A DNA stretch of 64,000 nt from Adineta vaga (GCA_021613535.1 CP075494.1:6324001-6388000); one strand, 5' to 3'; shown: positions 15,576 through 26,790, counted from the stretch's first letter. Notes: generated by a model from the sequence alone, not told the origin. Program-made: numbers and translations.

Positions 15576-16213
15576 ATGAATACTAGTTTTGGTGCACCAA
15601 AACTTCTTACTTTTGTTCTTTCGCGAGAACATGGTTTAGCGGCTGGAGTAGCAATATCATCATGGGTTGTCTTGCAATATATGGGTATGGGTGTGATGAG
15701 AGCACGTAAAGAGTAAGTTTTGTATATATATATATATATTATCTAAAATAAACAAGGTTTTTGTATCTAGATTTCATGTCGAATATCCAAAATTGTATGC
15801 CAATGAATCAGATGTAAATGGAAAGAAATTCAATTGTATATATTTAGTTACCAAAAAAATGCATCTATTCAAATGATTGATATGTTTGTTTTTTATTAGG
15901 TATACAACGTGGACATCAAAATACCTTAGAAGTTTATCCAGAATTTCTTCTTATGTTAGGTTTAGGCTCAATCAAATATCCACTTGTATCATCAATTGGT
16001 GGTACAATTTGGTTACTTGGGCGAATAGTCTTTTTTCAAGTATAATTTTTACTTTTTTAAATGAAATCTCATATTTTCTATCGAGTTTTTTTTTCGAAGG
16101 GTTACTCAAGTGGACAACCTGAAAAACGTCGATATGGTTCATTTGCTTATTTCGGATTATTCACAATGATGGGTTGCGCTATCAAGTCAATTTATGATTT
16201 AATACGAGCTTGA
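15576..16213 (+). CDS. MGST3: Microsomal glutathione S-transferase 3 (MAPEG family)
   Basis: Four exons (15576-15712, 15771-15835, 15900-16039, 16100-16213) give 151 residues. MAPEG hallmarks are present: an R-A-R-K start of the first loop, F-x-V-x-YP, then FNCIQRGHQNTLEVYPEFL, which is the MGST3/LTC4S-type signature, followed by hydrophobic helices and RRYGSFAYFG. Four membrane segments are expected in the ER or outer mitochondrial membrane. The family conjugates glutathione to hydrophobic electrophiles or reduces lipid peroxides. An acceptor-like CTTCTAG ends 9 bp before the ATG. The 311-bp gap before this gene has only T-rich sequence. Confidence 0.94.
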
Positions 16214-17015
16214 ATATATATTTAAGCTTATGTAAAAGCTCAATTAACAAGCTATCAATCTGAGTAGAATAATTCTAAAACATGTCATCCCGTTTCAATA
16301 GAAACATTGTTTCTGACATTTGCTTAGAAATTTAACATATATAACAAACTATCGTGCATGGATTCTTGTTTTTTTAGAATAAAATCGATGAACAAGATCA
16401 AATAAATATAATATTCTTGATTTATTTCAAATTCAAAGAGATGTACAGTGCTGTGTTATTATGATTTTTAGAACACCATATCGTGCATTTGGAAAAGCAA
16501 AGATAAATGACAACTAATATCATGTCAGATCAATCTAAATACAACTCTTTGATGATCATTGAGAATGTGTTCATCGACAGAATCGTTAGAAATGAAACAA
16601 CAAATGTCAACATGTTCTTCTTTTCAAAGCAAAAGTCAAGGAAGCGGAACGTATGATGAGCTATCATATATAACTGCTGCAACGTCACTAGCATATTTCG
16701 TTGATTTGCATGAACTTTCTATTCCAAGTTTTTGTAGAAAAAGATACTAATATTAAAACTATTCACCCAATTATATTTAAATAGAAGTTCAAATGATATA
16801 AATTGATGCCGTTTAGTTTATCGAAATAAATTGAATTCATAATCTTCGAACAGATGATGAATGAATCACACAGGAAAGTAGCGAACAGAACACGAAAAGA
16901 GAGAATAGAGAGAAAGTATATATATAGCGAACGAAAATCGAAACACATTAACACATAGTACAGAAGCTTGTATCCTAACATTCAGCTAACATAGATACTA
17001 TTGACTAGTGGCAGC
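16214..17015. other. Intergenic, upstream of cyclin copy A
   Basis: No supported gene. A 63-codon frame at 16559-16750 has ordinary composition but no recognised motif and no splice context. A TATA-like run lies near 16917-16926, about 90 bp before the chosen start of cyclin copy A. This flank is not similar to the upstream flanks of copies B and C. Confidence 0.4.
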
Positions 17016-17968
17016 ATGTCCCCTGCTATGCACGATGAACACAATCGAACTACATCTGATACTCTACTTTTCACTCTTCTCTCACAAGAAGATCAACATC
17101 ACTATTCACAAATCAACAACATTCAACTTCCACATCACATTCTTCACATTCTACATCAGGTAACATTCACTTTTCCTCTCCTCTCACACTAATCATCTAA
17201 TCACTTTACTCCCGTTCTCTTCTAGTTAACTTCACTTCTTCACTCATCATCTACCTTGTGGATGTCAATTACTCTTCTCAAAAAACTCATTCTACAACAA
17301 CATTCCATCGATCTCATCATCGTCATTGCATCCTTCACTCTCGCTCACAAATATCAACAATCACACATCATTGATTATCAACTCATTGCTCAATCTTCTC
17401 ACATCGACGACATACAACTCATTCATGTAAGTCCACCTTCATTTCCTTCATTTCCTCCATCATCAACAACATCGTCATCATCTTCATTCTAGGATGCTGA
17501 AGTTGCAATACTCGATGCACTCTCATATGATATCTCTGTATCGACACCTGATGATTTCTTTTCTTACTTGTCAAATCTTGCCAACAACGATGAAGAAGGC
17601 AAAGATATCATTGAACAAGCTCGATGTTCATTATCGTCAACTTCACTCTCACATCAAACATTCGGTAAGCATGAAACAAATCGAAAGACTCGGTGTTTGT
17701 TGAAATTGTCTTTTATTTAGATCTTCTTCACAACTATCCATCGAGTATCGTCGTTCTCTCTCTCATCTCGCATCATTTTACATCGAATAGTTTCATTAAT
17801 GAACAAATCAAAAGTTTTGTTCTGCACAAGAAAGATGCGTCGAATTATCTGGTAAGTAAACATTGAAAATAGAAATATCGATGAATAACAATGTTTGTGT
17901 TTTGTTATTTGTAGAAACAATTGATCCATTGTACAACTCAACTTCAAAGTCATATGGCGCAATCATGA
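17016..17968 (+). CDS. Small cyclin-like protein, copy A
   Basis: Five exons (17016-17159, 17226-17426, 17493-17664, 17721-17851, 17915-17968) give 233 residues. The cyclin-box pattern is visible: WMSITLLKKLI, then IIVIASFTLAHKYQQ (equivalent to the cyclin ASKYEE helix), DYQLIAQ, then EVAILDALSYDISVSTPDDF, which matches the cyclin motif E-x-x-IL-x-x-L-(N/S)-(F/Y)-D-(L/I)-x-x-x-TP. Cyclins bind and activate CDKs; the partner is unknown. From about 17069 to 17957 the DNA, introns included, is nearly identical to copies B and C (two differences seen in intron 3). The N-terminal 18 residues and the last three differ from those copies. The earlier in-frame TTG is not used as start. Confidence 0.7.
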
Positions 17969-18757
17969 TTTCATCAATACTTCTTTCTTTTTCTGCTTAC
18001 AGTGATCTTTGATGTGTCACATAAGACTTGAATATGTTTACATGAAGTGTTTTTTAGTCTTTTCTTGATTTGTGAAGAATTATTTTATATTGTGCAAACG
18101 TTGTATTATGAAAGACGACAAATATAAAAAATAATCAGATCTTATTCATCAATCCTTCTATATGTAACTTGTCGACTGGCTGCAGGCACACTGAATCATT
18201 CACGAGTTGAAATATGGCGGCATGCATGATTATGTACTGCTTCTTTGTCTATTTATTCACATATGTAAGGCTGAGGATTGTGATACATTTCAATGTAGTA
18301 AAGGTGGCACGATGTCGTTTAGAAGAGACCTCATGCTTTCAAAGTAAAAGAATCAAGGAGAAAACGAAAAATATATAATATATCATTTGATACAAATTTT
18401 AATGACATTAGAAAAGCGGCCGTTGCGTAATGAATACAATGCGAAGGAAGTAGTTTTCAATAAACAGGTAGTAAAGAAAGTAAAAAGATCGAATCATAAA
18501 TATTTTTTTCGTATGTTCTTTGGACAATATTATTATGACTGTGTAAAAGGTGACTAATATATCTAGTATAAAACGGTTCTTTGCTTTCCAATTCGTTAAT
18601 ATGTAATAACCATGACAGTACATTTTTTTTATGTTGGAAAATATTTGAGATTTTTCCAATATATGCAACTATAAAACTATGATTCTTTAAGAATTCTTAA
18701 TTTTACAGATTCGTGCATTAAATTCACTTCGTTGGTCAAATATTTACTCCTTTTCGA
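17969..18757. other. Intergenic between cyclin A and vWA gene
   Basis: Contains the 3' flank of cyclin A, repeat R1 (18161-18285), and an AT-rich stretch before the vWA gene. A minus-strand frame at 18408-18668 has no recognisable features. An acceptor-like TTTTACAG ends at about 18710. Confidence 0.4.
18161..18285 (+). repeat. Dispersed repeat R1, copy near cyclin A
   Basis: This segment resembles 24383-24500: both carry the core CTGCAGGCACACTGAAT followed by CACGAGT, GAAATATG and CATGCATGATTAT. The similarity is imperfect. Its last 38 bp (18243-18280) also resemble 20656-20691, so it forms one side of a direct repeat that brackets the vWA gene. Confidence 0.6.
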
Positions 18758-20143
18758 ATGTATCCGAATATACATCACATGTTACCAAATCCTCCATCGA
18801 ATCATATGAATAATATGTACAATGGTTTCACTTATAATCAACCTCAACTCGAACATTACGTATCTAGTGAAGAACGTATGGTTGGCTTTCAGAAGTTTGT
18901 TCTTCGTTATGGAAGTAAGTTTGATTTTGACAATAAGATACAATGAAAGAATGCTAAATATTATCTATCACAGTTAATGACACGTTTGCTTCAAAATTAC
19001 TTGGTTTAGATGGATATGAAATTGTTTTAATCTGTGATGATTCAGGTTCCATGAATACTATACTTAGTATGTCATTCTATTTCTCGTCTTGACACAATAA
19101 TTTGTTTTTCACTTTTTCAGGTGATGTTTCTGGCCCATACAATCAATCTCCAACTCGCTGTAAGAATTTGATCAATTCACTTAGAACTTTGGATGCTATT
19201 TTTGCTTGATTGTTCCTTTTTTTAGGGGATGAATTGAAGCATACTGTATCCATCGTTGTTGATCTAGCTAGTGTACTAGATCCAGATGGTGTTGATATCT
19301 ATTTTCTTAATCGTGAACCGATGCTTAATGTTCGCAGTTCACAAGAATTGATACCAGTATTTGCTGTAGCACCTGAAGGTATGTTTGATAGTGTGTGTTA
19401 AATGATATCAGTAGTTGTTGAAATGTTCACAGGTCCAACACCTATTGTACGAGTTCTACGACAAGTTCTTCACGATAAGCAAAAACAAATTGCTGAAAGA
19501 AAATTATTAATTCTTCTTGCAACTGATGGAGTACCCACAGATGATCGAGGTCAGGCAAACATTGATGAATTACGAAGAGTTCTCGCGTATGAACGTAGTT
19601 CAACCGAACGAATTCCAGTTACAATTATTGCTTGTACAGGTAAGCATTTTATTTGCAATGAACAACATAAACTTTATGATCATGAAATTATTTTTCGTTG
19701 AAAAGATGATGACAATTGTATGGCATATTTAAACAATTGGGATACAACCATTCCCAATCTTGACGTAGTAGATGATTATAAAAGCGAAAAGAATCAGATT
19801 CTCGATTGTCAAGGACAATCTTTCCCATTTAGTTTCGGTGATGTAAGTCATTTTATTTATAATATAAATATTAAATCTATGATAATGTATAGTATGTTGT
19901 AAAAATTCTAATGGGTGGTGTCGATCAATGGTTTGATCAATTAGATGAGAAAAAGGTCTCATTAGATAATTATGAACAATTTAAATCAGCTTCATCAACA
20001 GTATTAGCAAATGCAATAATTAAAAATTCACATTTTTCATCATGTTCGTAATATTATTATGATTCTATTATGATCATCTGAATTCATTTCTTTTCATAGA
20101 TTCCCCTCCAACATCATTGAATTCTAAATATCAACATTATTAA
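18758..20143 (+). CDS. Stand-alone von Willebrand factor A domain protein
   Basis: Eight exons (18758-18914, 18974-19066, 19121-19159, 19226-19378, 19433-19639, 19706-19842, 19893-20043, 20100-20143) give 326 residues. After a Pro/Asn-rich N-terminus the vWA fold begins with YEIVLICDDSGSM, a complete MIDAS DxSxS motif. It continues with VVDLASVLDPDGVDIYFLN, a Thr in GPTPIV, and LLILLATDGVPTDDRGQ, the third MIDAS loop. The metal site therefore looks intact, implying protein-ligand binding. No signal peptide, membrane segment or other domain is seen, so it is probably intracellular. Similar single-domain vWA proteins occur in fungi and protists. It lies in a segment bracketed by a direct repeat inside the duplicated cyclin locus. 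Confidence 0.82.
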
Positions 20144-20655
20144 TCAGCGTTACTAAACGACATTGTTTCATGTAGATATTTTTTGATGAATTTTAAAACG
20201 TATCACTTCATCTTCAAAGCGTTACTTCATAATAAGGACATGATCCGTTTCTTTATTCATATTGATGCCGGTACTGAATTATGACATCATCTAACTTCTA
20301 TTACTGTTGATGGAAAGTGTTAATTCTTTTCAAGTATCGTCGCTTCCTATTTTCTTCTCGATTATTTATTTAGTACCTAAATGAAAGAGGAATATATATA
20401 TCTAACAGATTAGTCATGATGCCATATTATATACGTAAATGAAACATATTGAATGACCGCTAGCGGAAAAGCAACTATTCAACATTTTTATTTCTTTGTC
20501 GGAAGATATAAATATCCTTCATGCAATTTTTGAACTAGAATCCATTAGATCAACTAACTTATCGACTAATTTCACTCTACTCCGAAGAGACTATATAAAT
20601 AAAGAGATTTGCTCGATTGAATGTTATTGAATAGATAATTTAGGATACAGATATA

Positions 20656-21045
20656 ATCTTTGTTTATTCACATATGTGAGACTAAGGATGAATTCATTTG
20701 CACAGGCTAAAGATTGTTATTGATACAACAAGTGGATCATGAATATAATAATCAATAAACACCATGTTGTGATCCACCCACTCTCAGCAAATGAATGATC
20801 AACTATGTAAACATGAAGGTGTGACGAAAGACAACAAATCAATCGAGCATGATGATGAGTTTGTGAAAAAGATAGTGAAACACGTTTGTGTCCTAGATTG
20901 TAGTTGTATATGGTAGGAGGTGACTGGATATGATAGTTCTAGTTTCCTCATTTAGTGAGCTCATCAATTTGAGTTGAGCATGAGCAGAGAAACAGACAAG
21001 TGAGAAAATATCTTCGTCAAATAAAGTTGTGATATGGCTGACATG
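20656..21045 (+). repeat. Dispersed repeat R2, first copy
   Basis: Closely similar to 24476-24890 in the same orientation. Shared landmarks are GTTATTGATACAACAAGTGG, CACCATGTTGTGAT, AATCGAGCATGATGATGAG, GTAGGAGGTGACTGGATAT and GAGTTGAGCATGAGCAG. It contains the inverted pair GTGGATCA / TGATCCAC (8-bp stem). There is no open frame of note, so it could be a non-autonomous element or part of a segmental duplication. Confidence 0.75.
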
Positions 21046-22157
21046 AACAAGATTGATATCATTAGGGGAAATAATAACACAAATAATTGTTGACGATAAT
21101 CATTGTGAGACATTCATCTCGAAGTCAATCTGAATATATTCTCGCGTAATGAGATAAATTGTTAATAAAACAATAATTATCGATCAATATTTTTCTTCGT
21201 TTCTCAGCATCTAACAAGAAGCATTCATTTGTATGGCTCATTAGCATGGTATTGAATGAAAATAGATAAGTTATTTTTGCATTGATAAACAGTTACTGTC
21301 TAGAGACTCATAAGGAGGTTCAAACCACAGGAATGCTCAATAAGCCATGATGAGTATATGTCTATTTAGTATGAGACTGGTGATAAACATGTGTAGATGC
21401 TAATCTCTCATGGGTCATCGATCGAAACATACAATTTCAATTAAGTGGTGCGATATTGAGAAGTGATTTATTTTTCTCCTTTCCTTCGTTCCCTATGGAT
21501 GATATCGTTTCATAATTAGGTGATTATTATATTTCGGTTAGTGACGATTAGATATGCACATATACGCAGCACTCATGATTCCGATAGACTGATTTCACTC
21601 CATACTTTAACGAATAATATCACTTCACACCTGAGAATAGATATGAATTCTAACTTGTTATTACAAAAGTTCATAGATTGGAATTGATTGCTTCGAGCAG
21701 ATAAAATATTCCTATCTCAATAGCTATTATAAATGAAATTAATGATGACTTTCGTTCAAAAACAAGAGTGCTTGTATAATACATTTGAAAATGTCTTAGA
21801 TATCTATTCAAATGAATTTCACCTCTTAATGAATGTAAAGCAGATGTTTTGTGATTATCGTCTGTCTCAATCTTGAATTTATCATTCTATTCAATTTCAT
21901 ATGTCAAAATATCCCTGACATCATCATGTTCTACATTTTATTGTCATTAAACTGTCATTATTATTGGGTCACATCTCATTTTCGAGCTGCACTACGTGTG
22001 AAAATATCTTCATTCTATAGCACATTCATTTCATGATTAGTATGACATCATATAAATTTCTATCGAATCGTTTCTCTAAATCTCTCTCGCGTGTAAACGA
22101 CAGCCGGATCGGTTCGATTTCAGTGCGTTTGTTTCGATCATTTATTTGTACTCTTGT

Positions 22158-22263
22158 GATCATGATTTATGATGGATAAAAAGATTTGTGCGGTGAAAAT
22201 GTGTCAAAGTCACTAAGAATGAAACAAATTTGAAAAGAGCGCATCGACGCGTGCCGAATAACA
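22158..22263 (+). repeat. Conserved upstream block of cyclin B, inverted copy at 26684-26790
   Basis: Reading 26790-26684 on the minus strand gives nearly the same sequence (GATCATGATTTATGATGG through GTGCCGAATAACATCAAA); only about two base differences were seen. It lies about 530 bp before the cyclin B start. The sequence between it and the identical core is different in the two arms. Confidence 0.75.
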
Positions 22264-22685
22264 TCAAAAATTTAAAAAGATTAAAGGTAGGCGGAGAGAG
22301 GAGGATAAAGATGCATCGTTTCAAAAAAAAAGAAAACGATACAGCCGAGTCGGTATGATGAACACGCAAACAGACAATGATTGAAAAGTAAATAATAACT
22401 CATCATTGATTCAAACAGATCAAAAACAATGACGAACGACACTCAAAGGCTAGGTATATAGCTGACTTTCAGCTTGTTCACAAGATCAACCATATATCTT
22501 CATTTTCATTGTCATGAAAGTTTCAAATCATTGCTTAATGTACCGTCCATGTTCAGCATAACTATACTTTGTTGTTATATCATAGAAGATTGAAAACGCT
22601 CAATCTGCTCATACACACAGATGATATACTGAAAACAGCTGATCAAAAGAGGCAGAACGCCAAACAGTAAGTAATCTGGATCACC

Positions 22686-22744
22686 ATTGGTCAATCTACT
22701 TTTCTCTTTCCTTCCTCTTTCCTTCTCTCGCCTCCCTATAAATA
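22686..22744 (+). promoter_or_regulatory. Core promoter of cyclin B: inverted CCAAT and TATA box
   Basis: An ATTGG (inverse CCAAT) at 22686-22690 is followed by a pyrimidine-rich tract and TATAAATA at 22737-22744, 51 bp before the ATG at 22795. The same layout exists in copy C. The spacing allows only a short 5' leader. Confidence 0.6.
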
Positions 22745-23906
22745 CACAACATCACTACGACTCTTCCCTATTCATTTCATTCGACTTCTTCATCATGATC
22801 TCATCCGCACTCAACTGCATCGCTCCTCAATCCATTCGAGCTGCACCTGATACACAACTCTCATCACCAGAAACTCATCTTCTCGCAACTCTTCTCTCAC
22901 AAGAAGATCAACATCACTATTCACAAATCAACAACATTCAACTTCCACATCACATTCTTCACATTCTACATCAGGTAACATTCACTTTTCCTCTCCTCTC
23001 ACACTAATCATCTAATCACTTTACTCCCGTTCTCTTCTAGTTAACTTCACTTCTTCACTCATCATCTACCTTGTGGATGTCAATTACTCTTCTCAAAAAA
23101 CTCATTCTACAACAACATTCCATCGATCTCATCATCGTCATTGCATCCTTCACTCTCGCTCACAAATATCAACAATCACACATCATTGATTATCAACTCA
23201 TTGCTCAATCTTCTCACATCGACGACATACAACTCATTCATGTAAGTCCACCTTCATTTCCTTCATTTCCTCCATCATCAACAACATCGTCATCATCTTC
23301 ATTCTAGGATGCTGAAGTTGCAATACTCGATGCACTCTCATATGATATCTCTGTATCGACACCTGATGATTTCTTTTCTTACTTGTCAAATCTTGCCAAC
23401 AACGATGAAGAAGGCAAAGATATCATTGAACAAGCTCGATGTTCATTATCGTCAACTTCACTCTCACATCAAACATTCGGTAAGCATGAAACAAATCGAA
23501 AGACTCGGTGTTTGTTGAAGTTGTCTTGTATTTAGATCTTCTTCACAACTATCCATCGAGTATCGTCGTTCTCTCTCTCATCTCGCATCATTTTACATCG
23601 AATAGTTTCATTAATGAACAAATCAAAAGTTTTGTTCTGCACAAGAAAGATGCGTCGAATTATCTGGTAAGTAAACATTGAAAATAGAAATATCGATGAA
23701 TAACAATGTTTGTGTTTTGTTATTTGTAGAAACAATTGATCCATTGTACAACCCAACTTCAAAGTCATACTTCATAATCATGATCTAACTTTTGCCGAAC
23801 AGTGATCAATCATGAACGAAGTTAGCTCACATTGCATTCATCGGATCATTTTCTTTATGTTTGATGTTCTACAGTTGTTTATTTATTTTCTTCTTAGTCT
23901 ATTTTT
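22688..23906 (+). repeat. Left arm of cyclin inverted repeat
   Basis: This 1.2-kb arm contains the core promoter, all of cyclin copy B and its 3' flank. Its reverse complement is 25226-26444 with a constant coordinate sum of 49132, so there is no length difference. I saw no mismatch in the parts I compared, introns and 3' flank included. Spacer between arms is about 1.3 kb. Confidence 0.9.
22795..23777 (+). CDS. Small cyclin-like protein, copy B
   Basis: Five exons (22795-22974, 23041-23241, 23308-23479, 23536-23666, 23730-23777) give 243 residues. The N-terminus MISSALNCIAPQSIRAAPD differs from copy A; the rest is the same cyclin-like domain (SFTLAHKYQQ, AILDALSYDISVSTPDDF) and a second helical half with HHFTSNSFINEQIKSF. 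The protein is much shorter than typical cyclins A/B and has no visible D-box or PEST region. The coding strand is strongly C/T-rich and G-poor, unlike neighbouring genes, which use more T and A at third positions. CDK activation is inferred from the fold only. Identical protein to copy C. Confidence 0.72.
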
Positions 23907-25225
23907 TTATTCTCATGTATAAATGAAAGATATTTTACGATTAAACATGATACTACTTCACGATACTTCCTTTCATAACATCTTAAACAATGAAAATGAC
24001 AAGCAATAATCGTATACTCCGCAACAGAGATTAAATAGATTACAGATGAAGTGCTTTGTTTGGACGTTTGTCAGTTTTAAAACTGTAAAGTTTAACGAAT
24101 GTTTCATAATAGTTTCCTGGCCAGTTTGGATAGCACTTACATCTTTATATGATATTATTATACTTGGACTGCGCTTCAAATAGAGACAGAAAAGGTGAAG
24201 TAGATCAATTTCAATTGAATCAATTAAATATATTTTTGAATCACACTATAATCATCTGATATCATTTATCGACAGAAATTGAAATAGCTGTCGATTAGCT
24301 AAAGGCATTTGTCAGTAAATCGATTGTTTCTTTTGTCGGAAAGACAAGTATCTTTCACACAATATCCAGATCATTCGTTTCGTATATAAGTTGCCGACTG
24401 ACTGCAGGCACACTGAATTATGCACGAGTGGAAATATGACGACATGCATGATTATAGATAGTTTTGTTTGTTTATTTGTTCGTGGATAGGAAGCTAAGAC
24501 TGAATTAATCAATTTAGGATGGAAAGTGTTATTGATACAACAAGTGGATCATGAATATAATAATCAATAAACACCATGTTGTGATTCACCCACTCTCAGC
24601 AAACGAATGATCAACTATGTAAACACACACACCCTCACATACAAGTAGTTCTAATTGATGCGAAGGTGCGAAGAAAAGAAACAAATCAATCGAGCATGAT
24701 GATGAGTTTGTGAAAAAGATAGTGAAACACGTTTGTGTCCTAGATTGTAGTTGTATATTGTAGGAGGTGACTGGATATTTTAGTTCTAGTTTCCTCATTC
24801 AGTGAGCTCATCAATTTGAGTTGAGCATGAGCAGAGAAACAGACAAGTGAGAATATCTTCGTTGAATACAGTTGTTATATGGTTCACGCTGAAAAGTTAC
24901 TACTTTGCTGATCTAGGCAATAACTATCGAAAGAATGCCAATCTTTCAGTGGTATGTTTCACTCTACTATAAAAATGTGTGTGATACAATGAAATAACAT
25001 GATTTTGCATCATTCATCTTTTCAGAATAGAGCTATTCGAAGATGATCATTAGAACTGTCGCAATATGATTTAAACATTGACTCATTCGCTAACATTGAA
25101 CAAACTTCATAACCAGACTTAGATAAAAGTAGTATTTGCTCTTGTAACTTAGACACCACTGAAACGATAAAAAAGCGTAATAATTATCGGGAACGGCAAA
25201 AAATTAAATTTATATTCAACATAAT
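23907..25225. other. Spacer of the inverted repeat
   Basis: About 1.3 kb between the two cyclin arms with no gene seen. It contains R1 (24383-24500) and R2 (24476-24890), both in the same orientation as their copies near cyclin A. The rest is AT-rich unique sequence. Confidence 0.5.
24383..24890 (+). repeat. Dispersed repeats R1 and R2, second copies, adjacent
   Basis: Here R1 (24383-24500) and R2 (24476-24890) are contiguous, whereas near cyclin A they are separated by about 2.4 kb that carries the vWA gene. The R2 part shares long identical stretches with 20656-21045 with scattered substitutions and small indels. Confidence 0.7.
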
Positions 25226-26444
25226 AAAAATAGACTAAGAAGAAAATAAATAAACAACTGTAGAACATCAAACATAAAGAAAATGATCCGATGAATGCAA
25301 TGTGAGCTAACTTCGTTCATGATTGATCACTGTTCGGCAAAAGTTAGATCATGATTATGAAGTATGACTTTGAAGTTGGGTTGTACAATGGATCAATTGT
25401 TTCTACAAATAACAAAACACAAACATTGTTATTCATCGATATTTCTATTTTCAATGTTTACTTACCAGATAATTCGACGCATCTTTCTTGTGCAGAACAA
25501 AACTTTTGATTTGTTCATTAATGAAACTATTCGATGTAAAATGATGCGAGATGAGAGAGAGAACGACGATACTCGATGGATAGTTGTGAAGAAGATCTAA
25601 ATACAAGACAACTTCAACAAACACCGAGTCTTTCGATTTGTTTCATGCTTACCGAATGTTTGATGTGAGAGTGAAGTTGACGATAATGAACATCGAGCTT
25701 GTTCAATGATATCTTTGCCTTCTTCATCGTTGTTGGCAAGATTTGACAAGTAAGAAAAGAAATCATCAGGTGTCGATACAGAGATATCATATGAGAGTGC
25801 ATCGAGTATTGCAACTTCAGCATCCTAGAATGAAGATGATGACGATGTTGTTGATGATGGAGGAAATGAAGGAAATGAAGGTGGACTTACATGAATGAGT
25901 TGTATGTCGTCGATGTGAGAAGATTGAGCAATGAGTTGATAATCAATGATGTGTGATTGTTGATATTTGTGAGCGAGAGTGAAGGATGCAATGACGATGA
26001 TGAGATCGATGGAATGTTGTTGTAGAATGAGTTTTTTGAGAAGAGTAATTGACATCCACAAGGTAGATGATGAGTGAAGAAGTGAAGTTAACTAGAAGAG
26101 AACGGGAGTAAAGTGATTAGATGATTAGTGTGAGAGGAGAGGAAAAGTGAATGTTACCTGATGTAGAATGTGAAGAATGTGATGTGGAAGTTGAATGTTG
26201 TTGATTTGTGAATAGTGATGTTGATCTTCTTGTGAGAGAAGAGTTGCGAGAAGATGAGTTTCTGGTGATGAGAGTTGTGTATCAGGTGCAGCTCGAATGG
26301 ATTGAGGAGCGATGCAGTTGAGTGCGGATGAGATCATGATGAAGAAGTCGAATGAAATGAATAGGGAAGAGTCGTAGTGATGTTGTGTATTTATAGGGAG
26401 GCGAGAGAAGGAAAGAGGAAGGAAAGAGAAAAGTAGATTGACCA
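25226..26444 (-). repeat. Right arm of cyclin inverted repeat
   Basis: Reverse complement of 22688-23906, apparently identical throughout, carrying cyclin copy C with its promoter and 3' flank. The arm boundaries are sharp: on the inner side the match stops just after TTAGTCTATTTTT; on the outer side it stops just before ATTGG. Confidence 0.9.
25355..26337 (-). CDS. Small cyclin-like protein, copy C
   Basis: The exact mirror of copy B: exons 26158-26337, 25891-26091, 25653-25824, 25466-25596 and 25355-25402 give the same 243-residue protein, ending QSHTS. All splice sites are intact, so the copy looks functional. Either the duplication is very recent or gene conversion keeps the arms identical; the diverged outer flanks favour conversion. 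Confidence 0.72.
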
Positions 26445-26446
26445 AT
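26388..26446 (-). promoter_or_regulatory. Core promoter of cyclin C
   Basis: TATAAATA on the minus strand at 26388-26395 and the inverse CCAAT at about 26442-26446, mirroring copy B. Confidence 0.6.
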
Positions 26447-26683
26447 GATGATTGACATATATTGTTCTTATTTTAGGTGATCAGCTGTAGTTTTGTAATC
26501 TCACTATGAAATAAAGTAAGGACATTTTATAAGGAGCAATTTAACGTAGCTTCTGATCGCTTTCAATAGATGATACATCATTATTTTCTTTTCAATCATC
26601 CTTTCTTTGCGTATCCATTATATTAATATGCATTTTCGCTGCTCCTCCCTTACTTCAATCTACCTTTATTCTCTATAGTCTTT

Positions 26684-26790
26684 GATGTTATTCGGCACGC
26701 GTTGATGCGCTCTTTTCAAATTTGTTTTATTCTTAGTGACTTTGACACATTTTCACCGCACAAATCTTTTTATCCATCATAAATCATGAT
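26684..26790 (-). repeat. Conserved upstream block of cyclin C
   Basis: Inverted copy of 22158-22263 with about two base differences. Here it lies about 240 bp from the identical arm, against about 420 bp on the B side, and the intervening sequence is not alike. This suggests either a once longer inverted repeat or a retained regulatory element. Confidence 0.7.

Larger units (their letters stand above)
20144..22794. other. Gene-free region with dispersed repeats
   Basis: About 2.65 kb without a supported gene. It contains repeat R2 (20656-21045), an otherwise unique AT-rich stretch (21046-22157), the conserved block shared with the flank of cyclin C (22158-22263), and the promoter of cyclin B. 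The short frames present show no protein-like features. Confidence 0.5.

Noticed and set aside
17001-17015. Upstream start for cyclin copy A
   Set aside because: It would rely on TTG; the ATG at 17016 is in frame and sufficient.
20715-21045. R2 repeat considered as a transposable element with coding capacity
   Set aside because: No open frame, no terminal repeats or target-site duplications that I could define. It may be only part of a segmental duplication.
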